Position numbers and translations under genes: made by a program. This document shows, one piece after another, positions 33,174-42,314 of a DNA stretch of 64,000 bases. The notes under the pieces were generated by a model. The model had not been told where the DNA came from. It did not search any database and saw nothing but the letters and a program-made list of their open reading frames with translations. Source of the stretch: Lachnospiraceae bacterium (GTDB taxonomy: Bacteria; Bacillota; Clostridia; Lachnospirales; Lachnospiraceae). How positions within the stretch are numbered: the first letter of the stretch is position 1; the number at the start of each line of letters is the position of its first letter. Where the stretch lies: the NCBI GenBank assembly GCA_910575555.1, contig CAJTFX010000009.1, forward strand, positions 1 through 64,000, in the 5' to 3' direction.

Positions 33174-33824
33174 ATGCCAAGAGAAACCCTGAAACATCAG
33201 GCATACAACATTATCAAGGAAAAAATTATCAACTGTGAATACGCGCCTGAAATGGTGATTAACGAAGAACTGATCCAAAAAGAAATTTCCGTCAGCCGCA
33301 CTCCCATCCGGGACGCCCTCAGCCGTCTGGAACAAGAGGGACTGGTGAAAATACTGCCTAAAAAAGGCATCTATATCCCCAACATTACCCTGGATGAAAT
33401 CAATATGCTTTACGAGGCCAGACATCTGCTTGAGCCATATTCCCTGCAGCATTATGGCAATAAAATTCCAAAAGAAACGTATCTGAATTATTTCAGGCAG
33501 TACGAAGATTATCTGGCGCATCCATCGGAAGCTGTTTATTCTTTTGAAGAAATGGACGATAAATTTCACCGCATGTTTATCGACGCTTCAGAAAATTCCT
33601 ATTTTCTGAATCTGTACACCGCCATTGAAAGCCAGATCCGCAGAACCCGGGTGCTGACGGGAATTATGCAAAAGGGACGTCTGAAACCTACTGTGGAGGA
33701 ACATATGGCAATTGTGAAAGCCACCCTGAAAGGGAACTGGGAGGAAGCGGCGGAAGCGCTGCGGTTTCATCTGTCCCAGTCAAAGGATATTATTTTTGAT
33801 TATATATTGCAGCAAAGCTGCTGA
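33174..33824 (+). CDS. GntR/FadR family regulator of the sugar-acid operon
   Basis: 216 residues from the ATG at 33174, preceded by AAAGGAG. The N-terminal winged helix (KHQAYNIIKEKIINCEYAPEMVINEELIQKEISVSRTPIRDALSRLEQEGLV) is typical GntR. The C-terminal helical domain is FCD-like, with metal-binding type residues (His in HRMFIDASEN, ..EEHMAIVKA). FCD regulators of this kind commonly sense hexuronate or related acids. It is transcribed divergently from the LgoD-like gene, and four TGTATACA sites lie between them. Confidence 0.88.
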   Translation: MPRETLKHQAYNIIKEKIINCEYAPEMVINEELIQKEISVSRTPIRDALSRLEQEGLVKILPKKGIYIPNITLDEINMLYEARHLLEPYSLQHYGNKIPKETYLNYFRQYEDYLAHPSEAVYSFEEMDDKFHRMFIDASENSYFLNLYTAIESQIRRTRVLTGIMQKGRLKPTVEEHMAIVKATLKGNWEEAAEALRFHLSQSKDIIFDYILQQSC

Positions 33825-33833
33825 CAGGAAAAA

Positions 33834-33940
33834 GGAGCCGCCGGGAAATGGAAATCTTATACAATATATCCTGTGATTCTTTGGGTATCACAACCATATA
33901 TTGTCTTTAAATTTCATTTTCCGACGGCCCCTTCTTTTTA
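33834..33940 (+). terminator. Long stem terminator after the GntR gene
   Basis: Arms at 33834-33855 and 33911-33931 pair with few mismatches (GCCG...GAAAT with ATTTC...CGGC), an inner CAATATAT/ATATATTG stem adds to it, and CTTCTTTTTA follows. It ends the GntR transcript and lies between convergent genes. Confidence 0.6.
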
Positions 33941-33990
33941 TTGACGCAAAGCTATAAGAATACTGTGATATTTAACTATCGGAGCAATAC

Positions 33991-35421
33991 CTACAGCAGC
34001 TCCCGCAAAATCTGATTCACCATCCCCGGATTTGCCTTTCCTTTCATAGCCTTCATGGTCTGGCCCACCAGAAATCCGATGGCTTTCTCTTTTCCGTTTT
34101 GGTAATCCGCCACGGACCGGGGATTGTCTTTTATCACCTGCAGAATAATGTTTCTCAGTTCTCCGGCGTCATTGACGGTTTTTAAGCCCTGTTCCTCCAC
34201 ATAGGAAACCGGGTCGACGTCTTTTGCAAAAATTTGTTCAAATACTTCTTTTGCCACCGTTCCATTAATGCTGCCTTCTTCCGTAAGCTCAATGAGCTTT
34301 GCCAGGTTTTCAGGAGAAAAGGAAATGTCCTCCGGCTCCATCTCCTGCTCTTTTAACAGGCGCATGGTTTCTCCCATCAGCCAGTTGCTTACTTTTTTCG
34401 GCTTTTTGCACAGTTCTGTAACGGCCTCAAAAAAATCGGCCAGGTATTTGGAGCCTGTGAGAATCTGCGCGTCATAGTCCGGCAGGCCGTATTCCTTTTT
34501 GTACCGCTGCATTTTTTCCGGCTGAAATTCCGGCTGACGGGATTTGACTGCTTCGATCCATTCCTCGCTGATTTCCAGAGGAACTAAATCCGGCTCCGGA
34601 AAATACCGGTAGTCCTGGGCGTCCTCTTTGCTGCGCATTGCATAGGAATACTCTTTCACATCGTCCCATCTTCTGGTTTCCTGGATTACTTTTTTGCCTT
34701 CCTCCAACAGATCAATCTGGCGGTTTTTCTCATTTTCAATGGCTCTGGCAATGGCTTTAAAAGAGTTCAGATTCTTCATTTCCGTACGGGTTCCAAATGC
34801 TTCTTCCCCCGCCCTGCGAACGGATAAATTCACGTCCGCCCGCATGGAGCCTTCATTTAATTTACAGTCGGAAGCGCCGAGATACTGAATCATCATCCGA
34901 AGCTTTTCCAGATAGGCAATCACCTCTTCGGCCGACCGCATATCCGGCTCTGAAACAATCTCAATCAGGGGAACGCCGGAACGGTTGTAGTCCACAAGCG
35001 AACAGTCTCCCCATTCGTCGTGAATTAATTTGCCCGCGTCCTCCTCCATATGAATCTCATGGATTCCCACCGTTTTCTTCCCGGCGGGAGTTTCAATCTC
35101 CACGCTTCCGTCTCTGCAGACCGGCAGATACAACTGGGAAATCTGGTAGTTCTGAGGATTATCCGGATAAAAATAATTCTTCCGGTCAAATCTGCAATAT
35201 CTGTTAATGGAACAATTGGCTGCAAGCCCCACCGCCATGGCGTATTCCACCACCTGCCGGTTTAACACCGGCAGAGAGCCCGGCATTCCGGTGCACACCG
35301 GACAGGTATGGGTGTTGGGGGCTCCTCCAAAAGCAGTGGAGCAGCCGCAGAAAATTTTGGTTTTTGTGGCAAGCTCCACATGAACTTCCAGACCAATCAC
35401 GGTTTCATATTCTCTGCTCAT
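33991..35421 (-). CDS. gatB: Asp/Glu-tRNA amidotransferase subunit B
   Basis: 476 residues from the ATG at 35421. GLEVHVELATKTKIFCGCSTAFG with the zinc cysteines FCGC...CPVC opens the kinase-like domain; a helical linker and a C-terminal YqeY-like tail (about 330-476) bind tRNA. It activates misacylated Glu-tRNA(Gln) or Asp-tRNA(Asn) by phosphorylation. The start codon overlaps the gatA stop (ATGA at 35418-35421). Last gene of the T-box controlled operon. Confidence 0.95.
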   Translation of the reverse strand: MSREYETVIGLEVHVELATKTKIFCGCSTAFGGAPNTHTCPVCTGMPGSLPVLNRQVVEYAMAVGLAANCSINRYCRFDRKNYFYPDNPQNYQISQLYLPVCRDGSVEIETPAGKKTVGIHEIHMEEDAGKLIHDEWGDCSLVDYNRSGVPLIEIVSEPDMRSAEEVIAYLEKLRMMIQYLGASDCKLNEGSMRADVNLSVRRAGEEAFGTRTEMKNLNSFKAIARAIENEKNRQIDLLEEGKKVIQETRRWDDVKEYSYAMRSKEDAQDYRYFPEPDLVPLEISEEWIEAVKSRQPEFQPEKMQRYKKEYGLPDYDAQILTGSKYLADFFEAVTELCKKPKKVSNWLMGETMRLLKEQEMEPEDISFSPENLAKLIELTEEGSINGTVAKEVFEQIFAKDVDPVSYVEEQGLKTVNDAGELRNIILQVIKDNPRSVADYQNGKEKAIGFLVGQTMKAMKGKANPGMVNQILRELL

Positions 35422-36890
35422 GCGCTCACCTCCTGTATGTTGCAGTTTTTCCATTCCCTGGTCTGCTCATAGGCATAGGCTGCCGTAAGAATCTTCTTTT
35501 CCTGAAAGCAGTCTCCAATCAGCTGCAGGCCGATGGGCAGGCCTTTTTCATCCAGTCCGCAGGGCAGTGTCATGGCTGGCAGTCCCGCCAGATTTACAGA
35601 AACGGTATAAATATCTCCCAGATACATTTTCAGTGGATCACTTAAGCTTTTCCCGATTTCCGGCGCGGTGGCGGGGGCAACGGGGCCGAGAATCACGTCA
35701 TATGTTTCAAAGGCGCGGTCAAAAGCCTGTTTGATCAATGCTTTCGTGCGCAATGCTTTCAAATAGTAGGCGTCGTAATAGCCGGAGCTCAGTACAAAGG
35801 AGCCCAGCATAATTCTACGCTTCACCTCCGGGCCGAAGCCTTCGGAGCGTGATTTTTTATACATCTGGTGGAGCCCTTCAAATTCTCTGCTGCGGTAACC
35901 GTATTTTACGCCGTCAAACCTTGCCAGATTGGAACTGGCCTCGGCGCAGGCAATCACATAGTAAGCCGGAACCACGTATTCCACCAGGCTCAAATCAAAT
36001 TCTTCCACAAAAGCGCCCTTTTCTTCCAATGCTTTCGCCGCCGCCAGAACGGCCGCCTTTATGTCAGGCTCCAGTCCCTCGCCCAGATAATCCCTGGGAA
36101 TTCCGATTTTCATGCCTTTTACATCATCTTTTAATGCTGCGGTAAAATCTCTGTCTTTCCGGTTCAGGGAAGTGGAGTCTTTTTTGTCATAGGAAGCAAT
36201 GGCTTCCAGAATCGCCGCACAGTCCGCCACATCCTTCGCCACCGGACCGATTTGATCCAGAGAAGAACCGTAAGCGATAAGACCATACCGGGAAACTGTA
36301 CCGTAGGTGGGTTTTAGTCCCGTCACGCCGCAGAAGGATGCAGGCTGACGGATAGAACCGCCGGTGTCGGAGCCCAAGGCATAAAAACACTCCCCTGCCG
36401 CCACGGCCGCGCAGCTTCCGCCGGAGGAACCGCCGGGCACATAATCTGTATTCCACGGATTTCTTGTGATCCCAAAGGCAGACGTCTCAGTGGTGCTTCC
36501 CATGGCAAATTCATCCATGTTGGTTTTCCCCAGTATTACCGCGCCTGCTTTTTTCAGATTTAAAACTGCCTCCGCCGTGTAAGGCGGAACGAAATTTTCC
36601 AGAATTCTGGAACTGCAGGTGGCCGGCAGCCCTTCTACGCACAGATTATCCTTGACGGCGGCAGGAACTCCGGCCAGAGGGCCTCTTAATTCTCCGCTGT
36701 CAATTTCTTTCTGTATCCGGGCGGCCTGTTTCATAGCCCCTTCTTCGTCCAGCGTTACAAAGCTGTTGATCTCCCCTTCTACGCTTCCGATTTGTTCCAA
36801 TGCCGCCTGTACTGCTTCAGCAACGCTGATTTCTTTTTGTTTTATTTTCTCCGCAAGTTTTCGTGCGGTGAATGTCCTGATTTCTTTCAT
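35418..36890 (-). CDS. gatA: Asp/Glu-tRNA amidotransferase subunit A
   Basis: 490 residues of the amidase-signature family. The Ser-cisSer-Lys triad is supplied by GVPAAVKDN (Lys) and GSSGGSCAAVAAGE ...GSDTGGSIRQPA (serines). It hydrolyses glutamine and channels ammonia to GatB. The start region lies in one copy of a 44-base direct repeat, the other copy lying just upstream and overlapping the gatC stop. Overlaps gatB by 4 bases. Confidence 0.95.
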   Translation of the reverse strand: MKEIRTFTARKLAEKIKQKEISVAEAVQAALEQIGSVEGEINSFVTLDEEGAMKQAARIQKEIDSGELRGPLAGVPAAVKDNLCVEGLPATCSSRILENFVPPYTAEAVLNLKKAGAVILGKTNMDEFAMGSTTETSAFGITRNPWNTDYVPGGSSGGSCAAVAAGECFYALGSDTGGSIRQPASFCGVTGLKPTYGTVSRYGLIAYGSSLDQIGPVAKDVADCAAILEAIASYDKKDSTSLNRKDRDFTAALKDDVKGMKIGIPRDYLGEGLEPDIKAAVLAAAKALEEKGAFVEEFDLSLVEYVVPAYYVIACAEASSNLARFDGVKYGYRSREFEGLHQMYKKSRSEGFGPEVKRRIMLGSFVLSSGYYDAYYLKALRTKALIKQAFDRAFETYDVILGPVAPATAPEIGKSLSDPLKMYLGDIYTVSVNLAGLPAMTLPCGLDEKGLPIGLQLIGDCFQEKKILTAAYAYEQTREWKNCNIQEVSA

Positions 36891-36967
36891 TGGCTTTTCC
36901 TTTCGTCACTCTGCCGCCGTGGAGTGAATGTCCTGATTTCTTTCATTGGCTTTTCCTTTCGTCACTC
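36868..36967. repeat. 44-base direct repeat at the gatC/gatA junction
   Basis: Identical 44-base units at 36868-36911 and 36924-36967 (offset 56). The copy at 36868-36911 contains the gatA start codon and ribosome site. The other copy includes the gatC stop and a second complete ribosome site plus ATGAAAGAAATC, giving a mini-ORF of about 19 codons that repeats the first eight GatA residues before diverging and ending at the real gatA start. It is a tandem duplication of the gatC end/gatA start. Confidence 0.8.
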
Positions 36968-37279
36968 CACCGTCTTTGGAACCAGATAACTTCCGTCTTT
37001 TGTTTCCGGCGCATTTTTCAGCAGGTTCTCCCGATCATCCCCGTTGCTGACCACATCCTCCCGGAATACATTATTCACCGGAAAAATATGGGACATGGGG
37101 TCAATTCCCGCCGTATCCAGTTCGTTCAACTTGTCAATGTAATCCAGCATTTCCTTCATATCCTTTTTGGCCTGTTCCCGTTCCTCACCAGACAGCTCCA
37201 GTTTTGCCAGAATGCCCACGTATTCAATCGTTTCATCGGAAATAATGTTTTTGTCCTGCTTTTTTTCCACTTCTTGCAA
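36962..37279 (-). CDS. gatC: Asp/Glu-tRNA amidotransferase subunit C
   Basis: 105 residues from a TTG at 37279, chosen because GGAGGAG lies six bases upstream and the length is then close to normal (about 95); the in-frame ATG at 37309 lacks a good site. [24 protein letters not shown] and [11 protein letters not shown] are the usual GatC start and end blocks. It stabilises the GatA-GatB complex. It begins 41 bases after the aspS stop, within the same operon. Confidence 0.9.
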   Translation of the reverse strand: MQEVEKKQDKNIISDETIEYVGILAKLELSGEEREQAKKDMKEMLDYIDKLNELDTAGIDPMSHIFPVNNVFREDVVSNGDDRENLLKNAPETKDGSYLVPKTVE

Positions 37280-37320
37280 TGTCTGCTCCTCCTGCTCTCT
37301 GATATACATCCTGAAATAAC

Positions 37321-39066
37321 TCAGTTTCTCACTTTTATATGCGCTTCCCGAAGCTGCTCCTCTGTCACTTCGCCGGGCGCTCCGCACATCAAATCCTGGG
37401 CGTTTCCGTTCATGGGGTATGCAATCACTTCCCGGATGTTGTCCTCTCCCCGCAGCAGCATAATCATGCGGTCAATTCCCGGCGCCATGCCTGCGTGGGG
37501 CGGCGCGCCGAACTGGAATGCCTGATAAAGCGCGCCGAACTTGCTCTTTAAAGCCTCTTTTCCGTAGCCCGCAATCTCAAATGCTTTTACCATAATCTGC
37601 AGATCATGGTTTCTTACCGCGCCGGAAGAAAGCTCCACTCCATTGCAGACAATATCATACTGATAAGCCAGAATTTCCAGAGGATCTAAGGTTTCCAGAG
37701 CTTCCAGCCCGCCCTGGGGCATGGAAAAGGGGTTGTGGGTGAATCCAATCTGCCTAGTCTTTTCATCCCGCTCAAACATGGGAAAATCGTTGACATAACA
37801 GAAGCGGAACGCATCTTTTTCCAGTAAATCCAGTTTTTCACCCAGTTCTGTGCGGATCATTCCTGCAAAATAAGCCGCCCGTTCTTCCCGGTCTGCCACA
37901 AAGAAAATGGTGTCTCCTGTTTCCAGTCCGGCAAGGCTTCGGAATTCCTCTTTTAATTCCTCCGGGATAAATTTGTCAATGGGGCCTTTGTAGCTGCCGT
38001 CCTCTTGCACTTCCAGATATCCCAGTCCGCCCATGCCGATTTCCGTGGCAAATTTCAGTAATTTCCCATGAAAGCTTTTGGACATTTCCGCATGAACCCG
38101 GATGGCCCGAACGGTTTTTCCAATAAAGGGCTGAAACGTGCATTTCTGGAAAAACTCTGTCAAATCCAGAATCCGCAGAGGGTTCCGCAAATCCGGTTTA
38201 TCAGTGCCGAATTCCAGCATTGCCTGCCTGTAGCTGTACACCGGATAGGGAGCTTTGGTCACTGCGCTTCCCTCAGGGGCAAATGTTTCAAATGCGGCTG
38301 TAAGCACCTCTTCCCCTACCCGGAACACATCCTCCTGATCTGCAAAACTCATTTCAAAATCAAGCTGATAAAATTCTCCCGGCGACCGGTCCGCCCTGGC
38401 GTCCTCATCCCTGAAACAAGGCGCTATCTGGAAATATCTGTCAAAGCCCGATACCATCAAAAGCTGTTTGTACTGTTGGGGCGCCTGAGGCAGCGCATAA
38501 AACTTTCCTTTGTATTTTCTGGAAGGAACAATGTAATCCCTGGCACCTTCCGGGGATGAGGCGCTTAAAATAGGCGTCTGAATTTCCAGAAATCCCAGCT
38601 CTGTCATCTTCTCCCGCAAAAAGGAAATTACCTGGGAACGGAACACAATGTTGTCTCTTACTTTCCGGTTCCGCAGATCCAGATAGCGGTATTTCAGCCG
38701 CACATCTTCCCTGACCTCCTTACTGGCCATAATCTCAAAGGGAAGGGGAGCGTATACCTGGCCCAAAACCTGGATTTCTTTTGCCTCCAGTTCAATGGTG
38801 CCGGTGGGAATTTTGGGGTTATAGGTATCCTCGTCCCGCTTTTCAACGAATCCCTGAATGGATACGGCCTGTTCCCTGCGGATTCCTTCCAGAAGCTCTC
38901 CATTTCGGATTACAACCTGCATCACCGCATACATATCCCGCAAATCAATGAAAGACACTCCGCCGTGATCCCTGATATTTTCCACCCACCCGGCTACCCG
39001 CAATGTTTTTCCAATATCCTGCTCACTTACCTGATCCAACGTGACTTCTCTGTAACTAATACTCAT
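37321..39066 (-). CDS. aspS: Aspartyl-tRNA synthetase (bacterial type)
   Basis: 581 residues from the ATG at 39066 (AGGAG upstream). An N-terminal OB-fold anticodon domain ([21 protein letters not shown]) is followed by the class II catalytic domain: motif 2 in [20 protein letters not shown], motif 3 in [13 protein letters not shown], with the bacterial GAD insertion between. It charges tRNA(Asp). Because gatCAB follows in the same operon, it may be a non-discriminating enzyme that also makes Asp-tRNA(Asn) for transamidation; that is inferred. A T-box leader precedes it. Confidence 0.93.
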   Translation of the reverse strand: MSISYREVTLDQVSEQDIGKTLRVAGWVENIRDHGGVSFIDLRDMYAVMQVVIRNGELLEGIRREQAVSIQGFVEKRDEDTYNPKIPTGTIELEAKEIQVLGQVYAPLPFEIMASKEVREDVRLKYRYLDLRNRKVRDNIVFRSQVISFLREKMTELGFLEIQTPILSASSPEGARDYIVPSRKYKGKFYALPQAPQQYKQLLMVSGFDRYFQIAPCFRDEDARADRSPGEFYQLDFEMSFADQEDVFRVGEEVLTAAFETFAPEGSAVTKAPYPVYSYRQAMLEFGTDKPDLRNPLRILDLTEFFQKCTFQPFIGKTVRAIRVHAEMSKSFHGKLLKFATEIGMGGLGYLEVQEDGSYKGPIDKFIPEELKEEFRSLAGLETGDTIFFVADREERAAYFAGMIRTELGEKLDLLEKDAFRFCYVNDFPMFERDEKTRQIGFTHNPFSMPQGGLEALETLDPLEILAYQYDIVCNGVELSSGAVRNHDLQIMVKAFEIAGYGKEALKSKFGALYQAFQFGAPPHAGMAPGIDRMIMLLRGEDNIREVIAYPMNGNAQDLMCGAPGEVTEEQLREAHIKVRN

Positions 39067-39143
39067 AATTCCCACTCCTTTGCTGCTGATATTTGATACT
39101 CAAAATATAAAAAGCCAAAAGGCCTTTCTTCATTGCCGGGATA

Positions 39144-39470
39144 CAAAAAGCCCCGGAATACTAACGTATTCCGGGGCGAATCTCTCTTTTGATCCACGGT
39201 GCCACCCGCATTGAGAACGGATTTACTGCAGATACAGAATTCTGCTCGTTCCCATCTCTTAAGAACTGGAACAGCTGCTCTGTTCTTCAGTTCCCATGCT
39301 TAACGCGCATAAACGTACTGACCTACTTGCATGTTCAGCCAGTCTGCTCCAGAGTGTTCCCTTTGTTTTCTCTTCCAAACGGCGCTCTCAGTCGGTGACG
39401 CCGTATTCCTGTCAGCCTCTGAAAACAAGAGTCTCCTTCATCGCTTTACTTTGTTAACGTTCTTAGTCAT
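39144..39470 (-). ncRNA. T-box riboswitch of the aspS-gatCAB operon
   Basis: Read on the minus strand, a long folded leader ends in the T-box sequence GGGTGGCACCGTGGATCA (complement of 39192-39208) followed by a strong terminator: GCCCCGGAATAC pairs with GTATTCCGGGGC (39150-39177) and TTTTTGT. The competing antiterminator would bind the acceptor end of an uncharged tRNA. Upstream pairing elements include an AGAGCGCC segment and a GGAACTGAAG.../CAGTTC stem. Aspartate (or asparagine) specificity is expected from the downstream genes; I could not fix the specifier triplet with confidence. Confidence 0.9.
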
Positions 39471-39475
39471 GGGTT

Positions 39476-39504
39476 ATATTAGCACATATTATTCCATTTG
39501 GCAA
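39476..39504 (-). promoter_or_regulatory. Promoter of the T-box-aspS operon
   Basis: On the minus strand TTGCCA (39499-39504), a 17-base spacer and TAATAT (39476-39481), placing the transcription start just before the T-box leader. Confidence 0.6.
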
Positions 39505-39519
39505 GAAAAATTTTAATTT

Positions 39520-41340
39520 TTACAGCTGGAACTTGCTTGCCTGATCATTCTGCCTGCGGCTCAATTCCACCAGTCCCTGGGTATCCTCGGTACATTCGTC
39601 GATGGTCTGGGACAAAAGCATCATACTTGCACTGGTTTCCTGCGTGGACGCCGCATTTTGTTCCACTACGCTGGCCAGGCTGTTGGCAGAATCTGTAACA
39701 ATCTTCTTCAGGGAATTCAAAATCTCTGTCTGGCCGCCGATTTCCTTTGTCACTTCCTCCACCATGGCAACTTCCCGTTTTAGGCTCTCGAATGCCGCCC
39801 TTGTCTCTTTCAGACATTTCTGCTGCTTCTGCACATTGTTCGTTACTTCCTGCATCTTGCTGACAGAAATCTCCACATTTTCCACAAGTTCTTTTACAAT
39901 GCCTTCAATCTCCTGGGCATTGCCGGAAGATTCTTCTGAAAGATTCCTGATTTCCTCTGCCACAACTGCAAATCCTCTGCCGGCTTCTCCTGCTCTGGCC
40001 GCTTCAATGCTGGCATTCAAAGAAAGCAGGTTGGTCTGAGCCGCCAGACCCTTGATAATCTCAATGGTCTTATTGATATCAGCCGCAGAATCGTTGTTCC
40101 GGTTGGTCTGTTCTGATACCACATCAATGGCTTCTATCGTCATTTTGGTAATGCGGTTCAGTTCCTGAATGCTCTCAGAGGCCCCGGCAGAATGCTCTGC
40201 CATGGCGGATACTGCCTCTTCCAGCTTCTGTACGCCGCTTTTTTCAACTTCAATGACGCCGCCCAGCTCTGTGATCTTTTCATTCATTGTCTCTGTTTCA
40301 TTGGCGCTGTTGGTAGCTCCCTGAGCCAGATCGTCAATAGCCTGGTTGGTATTTTGAATGCTCTCTGATATGTATCCGAATTTCTCGCTGAATTTCTCGC
40401 TGCTCTGGTTCAGTGTTTCCCCTGTCTGGAGTACGCTGCCAATCATATTTGCCAGGGATTGGCGGACATTTTCCAGAGAACGGGCCATCTCACCGATTTC
40501 ATCTCCCCGTTTCTGCAAGGCGGGACTGATGGTAAAGCTCAGGTCTCCGGTAGCCACCTGGCGGAGATGCCCTTCCACAAGCGTAATCCCTTTGGTAATC
40601 CGCGTCCCGCTCAGGGCAGAAATTATCAAAGCCAACAGAAGCATCACCACTGCGGCAATTCCGTAAAGCGTCAGCATATCAGCAAATTCTTTCTGAATCG
40701 CATCTTTTCTGCTGTCAATCTTTTCATTCATTTCATCCACATAGTTCCCGGTGGCAATTGCCCAGCCCCAGGGCTCAAACATTTCTGTATAAGCAATCTT
40801 AGGCGCAACTGTCACTCCGTCTGATTTGGTAAAATAAAACTCATTATAACCGCCCCCGGCTTTCGCGGTGGATACTACACTCTGGGTTACTTTTATGCCG
40901 TTCTGGTCGGTTAAATCATACCGATCTGTACCTTCCTGCTCAGTAAGAATCGGATGCATCACCAATACGTGATCCTCTCCGTCAATCCAGATATATCCTG
41001 AATCATCGTCCCGGTAACGCATATGGCGAACAGCCTCAGCGGCTCTTTGCTTCGCTTCTTCTTCTGTAAATTCCCCGTTCTGGCATCTGTCATAATAGCT
41101 CTGCACCAGAGACATGGCCCCCTGTACCTGAGACTTAATCTCCATGGAATAACCGTCATTCATGGTTTCCTCATACAATTCCGCCGATTCCTCCATGGAC
41201 TGTTTCAAATAATGGACCCCCAAAACTGCCAGGCCGATCGTCGGGATGGAAACCATAATACAGATGATGGAAACCAACATCACTGTTAAACTGCGGTATC
41301 CCTTTGTTTTTTTTGCTTTTTCAGCTGATTTTTCTTTCAT
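39520..41340 (-). CDS. Methyl-accepting chemotaxis protein with single Cache sensor
   Basis: 606 residues from the ATG at 41340. A first membrane helix (about 18-43) precedes an extracytoplasmic sCache_2-type domain ([39 protein letters not shown]). A second helix (about 225-245), a HAMP segment ([22 protein letters not shown]) and the cytoplasmic signalling hairpin follow; [20 protein letters not shown] and the tip ..[31 protein letters not shown] are conserved. It senses a small organic acid or similar ligand and signals to CheA. No other chemotaxis genes are nearby. Confidence 0.9.
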   Translation of the reverse strand: MKEKSAEKAKKTKGYRSLTVMLVSIICIMVSIPTIGLAVLGVHYLKQSMEESAELYEETMNDGYSMEIKSQVQGAMSLVQSYYDRCQNGEFTEEEAKQRAAEAVRHMRYRDDDSGYIWIDGEDHVLVMHPILTEQEGTDRYDLTDQNGIKVTQSVVSTAKAGGGYNEFYFTKSDGVTVAPKIAYTEMFEPWGWAIATGNYVDEMNEKIDSRKDAIQKEFADMLTLYGIAAVVMLLLALIISALSGTRITKGITLVEGHLRQVATGDLSFTISPALQKRGDEIGEMARSLENVRQSLANMIGSVLQTGETLNQSSEKFSEKFGYISESIQNTNQAIDDLAQGATNSANETETMNEKITELGGVIEVEKSGVQKLEEAVSAMAEHSAGASESIQELNRITKMTIEAIDVVSEQTNRNNDSAADINKTIEIIKGLAAQTNLLSLNASIEAARAGEAGRGFAVVAEEIRNLSEESSGNAQEIEGIVKELVENVEISVSKMQEVTNNVQKQQKCLKETRAAFESLKREVAMVEEVTKEIGGQTEILNSLKKIVTDSANSLASVVEQNAASTQETSASMMLLSQTIDECTEDTQGLVELSRRQNDQASKFQL

Positions 41341-41408
41341 GTAACCCCACCTTCCACTTTTCACCTTTCCTATGTAATACTTCCATTATACACAATTTTC
41401 AGCCGAAG

Positions 41409-42314
41409 TCAATGAAACAGCGTCTTTGAATTCGCACTGCCGTTTTTCAATGCCCAGGCAAGATTTTGGGATAACCCTTCGGCCGTATGAGAAAAAAATA
41501 TGCCGTTTTGATTTATTTTGTCCTGGCACATGGCCAGATTTCGGGAATTTTCGCAAAAGGCCTCTTCATTTTTTCCCAGTCTGCCTGTGTCCAAACCTGT
41601 ATTGGCAAATACCTGACGGACAGTTCCATAAGTATTTTTCTCATTGGGAGAGCCAAAATTATAGACGCCTCCCGGAAGTTCAAATGTTTTCTCCAGATTC
41701 TGCACCACTTCATGGACATCTGTAATGCCCCGCCTGTCATAAATGGGAAACTTTATCATTTCTGCGCCTGCGATCTGGGGCAGAAGCGTTCGGAAGAAAT
41801 CGCCGTGTTCATCTTTTCGTTTTGTTTTTGCATCATACATCCAGGACAGCCGCAGCAGCACGCAGTCCGGATTGAGATTCAGGCATTCCTGTTCTGCCTT
41901 TAATTTTTCCTGTCCGTATAAATTGCCGGGACAAAGCTTTTCATCTTCCCGGTGGGTGGGACAATGCTCCGGATTCCGGTGGGATTTCAAACCGGAAAAA
42001 TACACCTGATCAGAACTGCAGAGAATGCATTTTGCATTGACAGCCCCGGCGGCTTTGGCAAGATTAATACTGCCTGTCACATTGATGTTCCAGGACTGTT
42101 TGGGCGCTTTTTCACACATGCCCACATCAGACATGGCTGCGCAGTGAATTACAACATCCGGCCGGTATTTTTTTAATACCAAAGCTGTATTATCTTTGTC
42201 TGTAATGTCCAGTTCCCTGTGAGCCGGCGCAATAATTTCACAGGTTTTGGCATAAAAATCAGCGATTCTATTTCCCAGAAAACCGGATGCTCCGGTAATC
42301 AGCAGTTTTTTCAT
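41409..42314 (-). CDS. RmlD-like NAD(P)-dependent sugar-nucleotide reductase
   Basis: 301 residues. The Rossmann start is KKLLITGASGFLGNRIA (TGxxGFLG), with an acidic D-I-T-D segment and the catalytic YxxxK in LYGQEKLKAEQE. It resembles dTDP-4-dehydrorhamnose reductase and methionine adenosyltransferase beta-type proteins. Its start codon overlaps the DUF6602 stop (ATGA at 42311-42314), so it is coupled to the retron-linked operon. No other rhamnose or polysaccharide genes are near, making a role in surface sugar synthesis uncertain; in this setting it could contribute a nucleotide-sugar or NAD-sensing function. Confidence 0.75.
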   Translation of the reverse strand: MKKLLITGASGFLGNRIADFYAKTCEIIAPAHRELDITDKDNTALVLKKYRPDVVIHCAAMSDVGMCEKAPKQSWNINVTGSINLAKAAGAVNAKCILCSSDQVYFSGLKSHRNPEHCPTHREDEKLCPGNLYGQEKLKAEQECLNLNPDCVLLRLSWMYDAKTKRKDEHGDFFRTLLPQIAGAEMIKFPIYDRRGITDVHEVVQNLEKTFELPGGVYNFGSPNEKNTYGTVRQVFANTGLDTGRLGKNEEAFCENSRNLAMCQDKINQNGIFFSHTAEGLSQNLAWALKNGSANSKTLFH

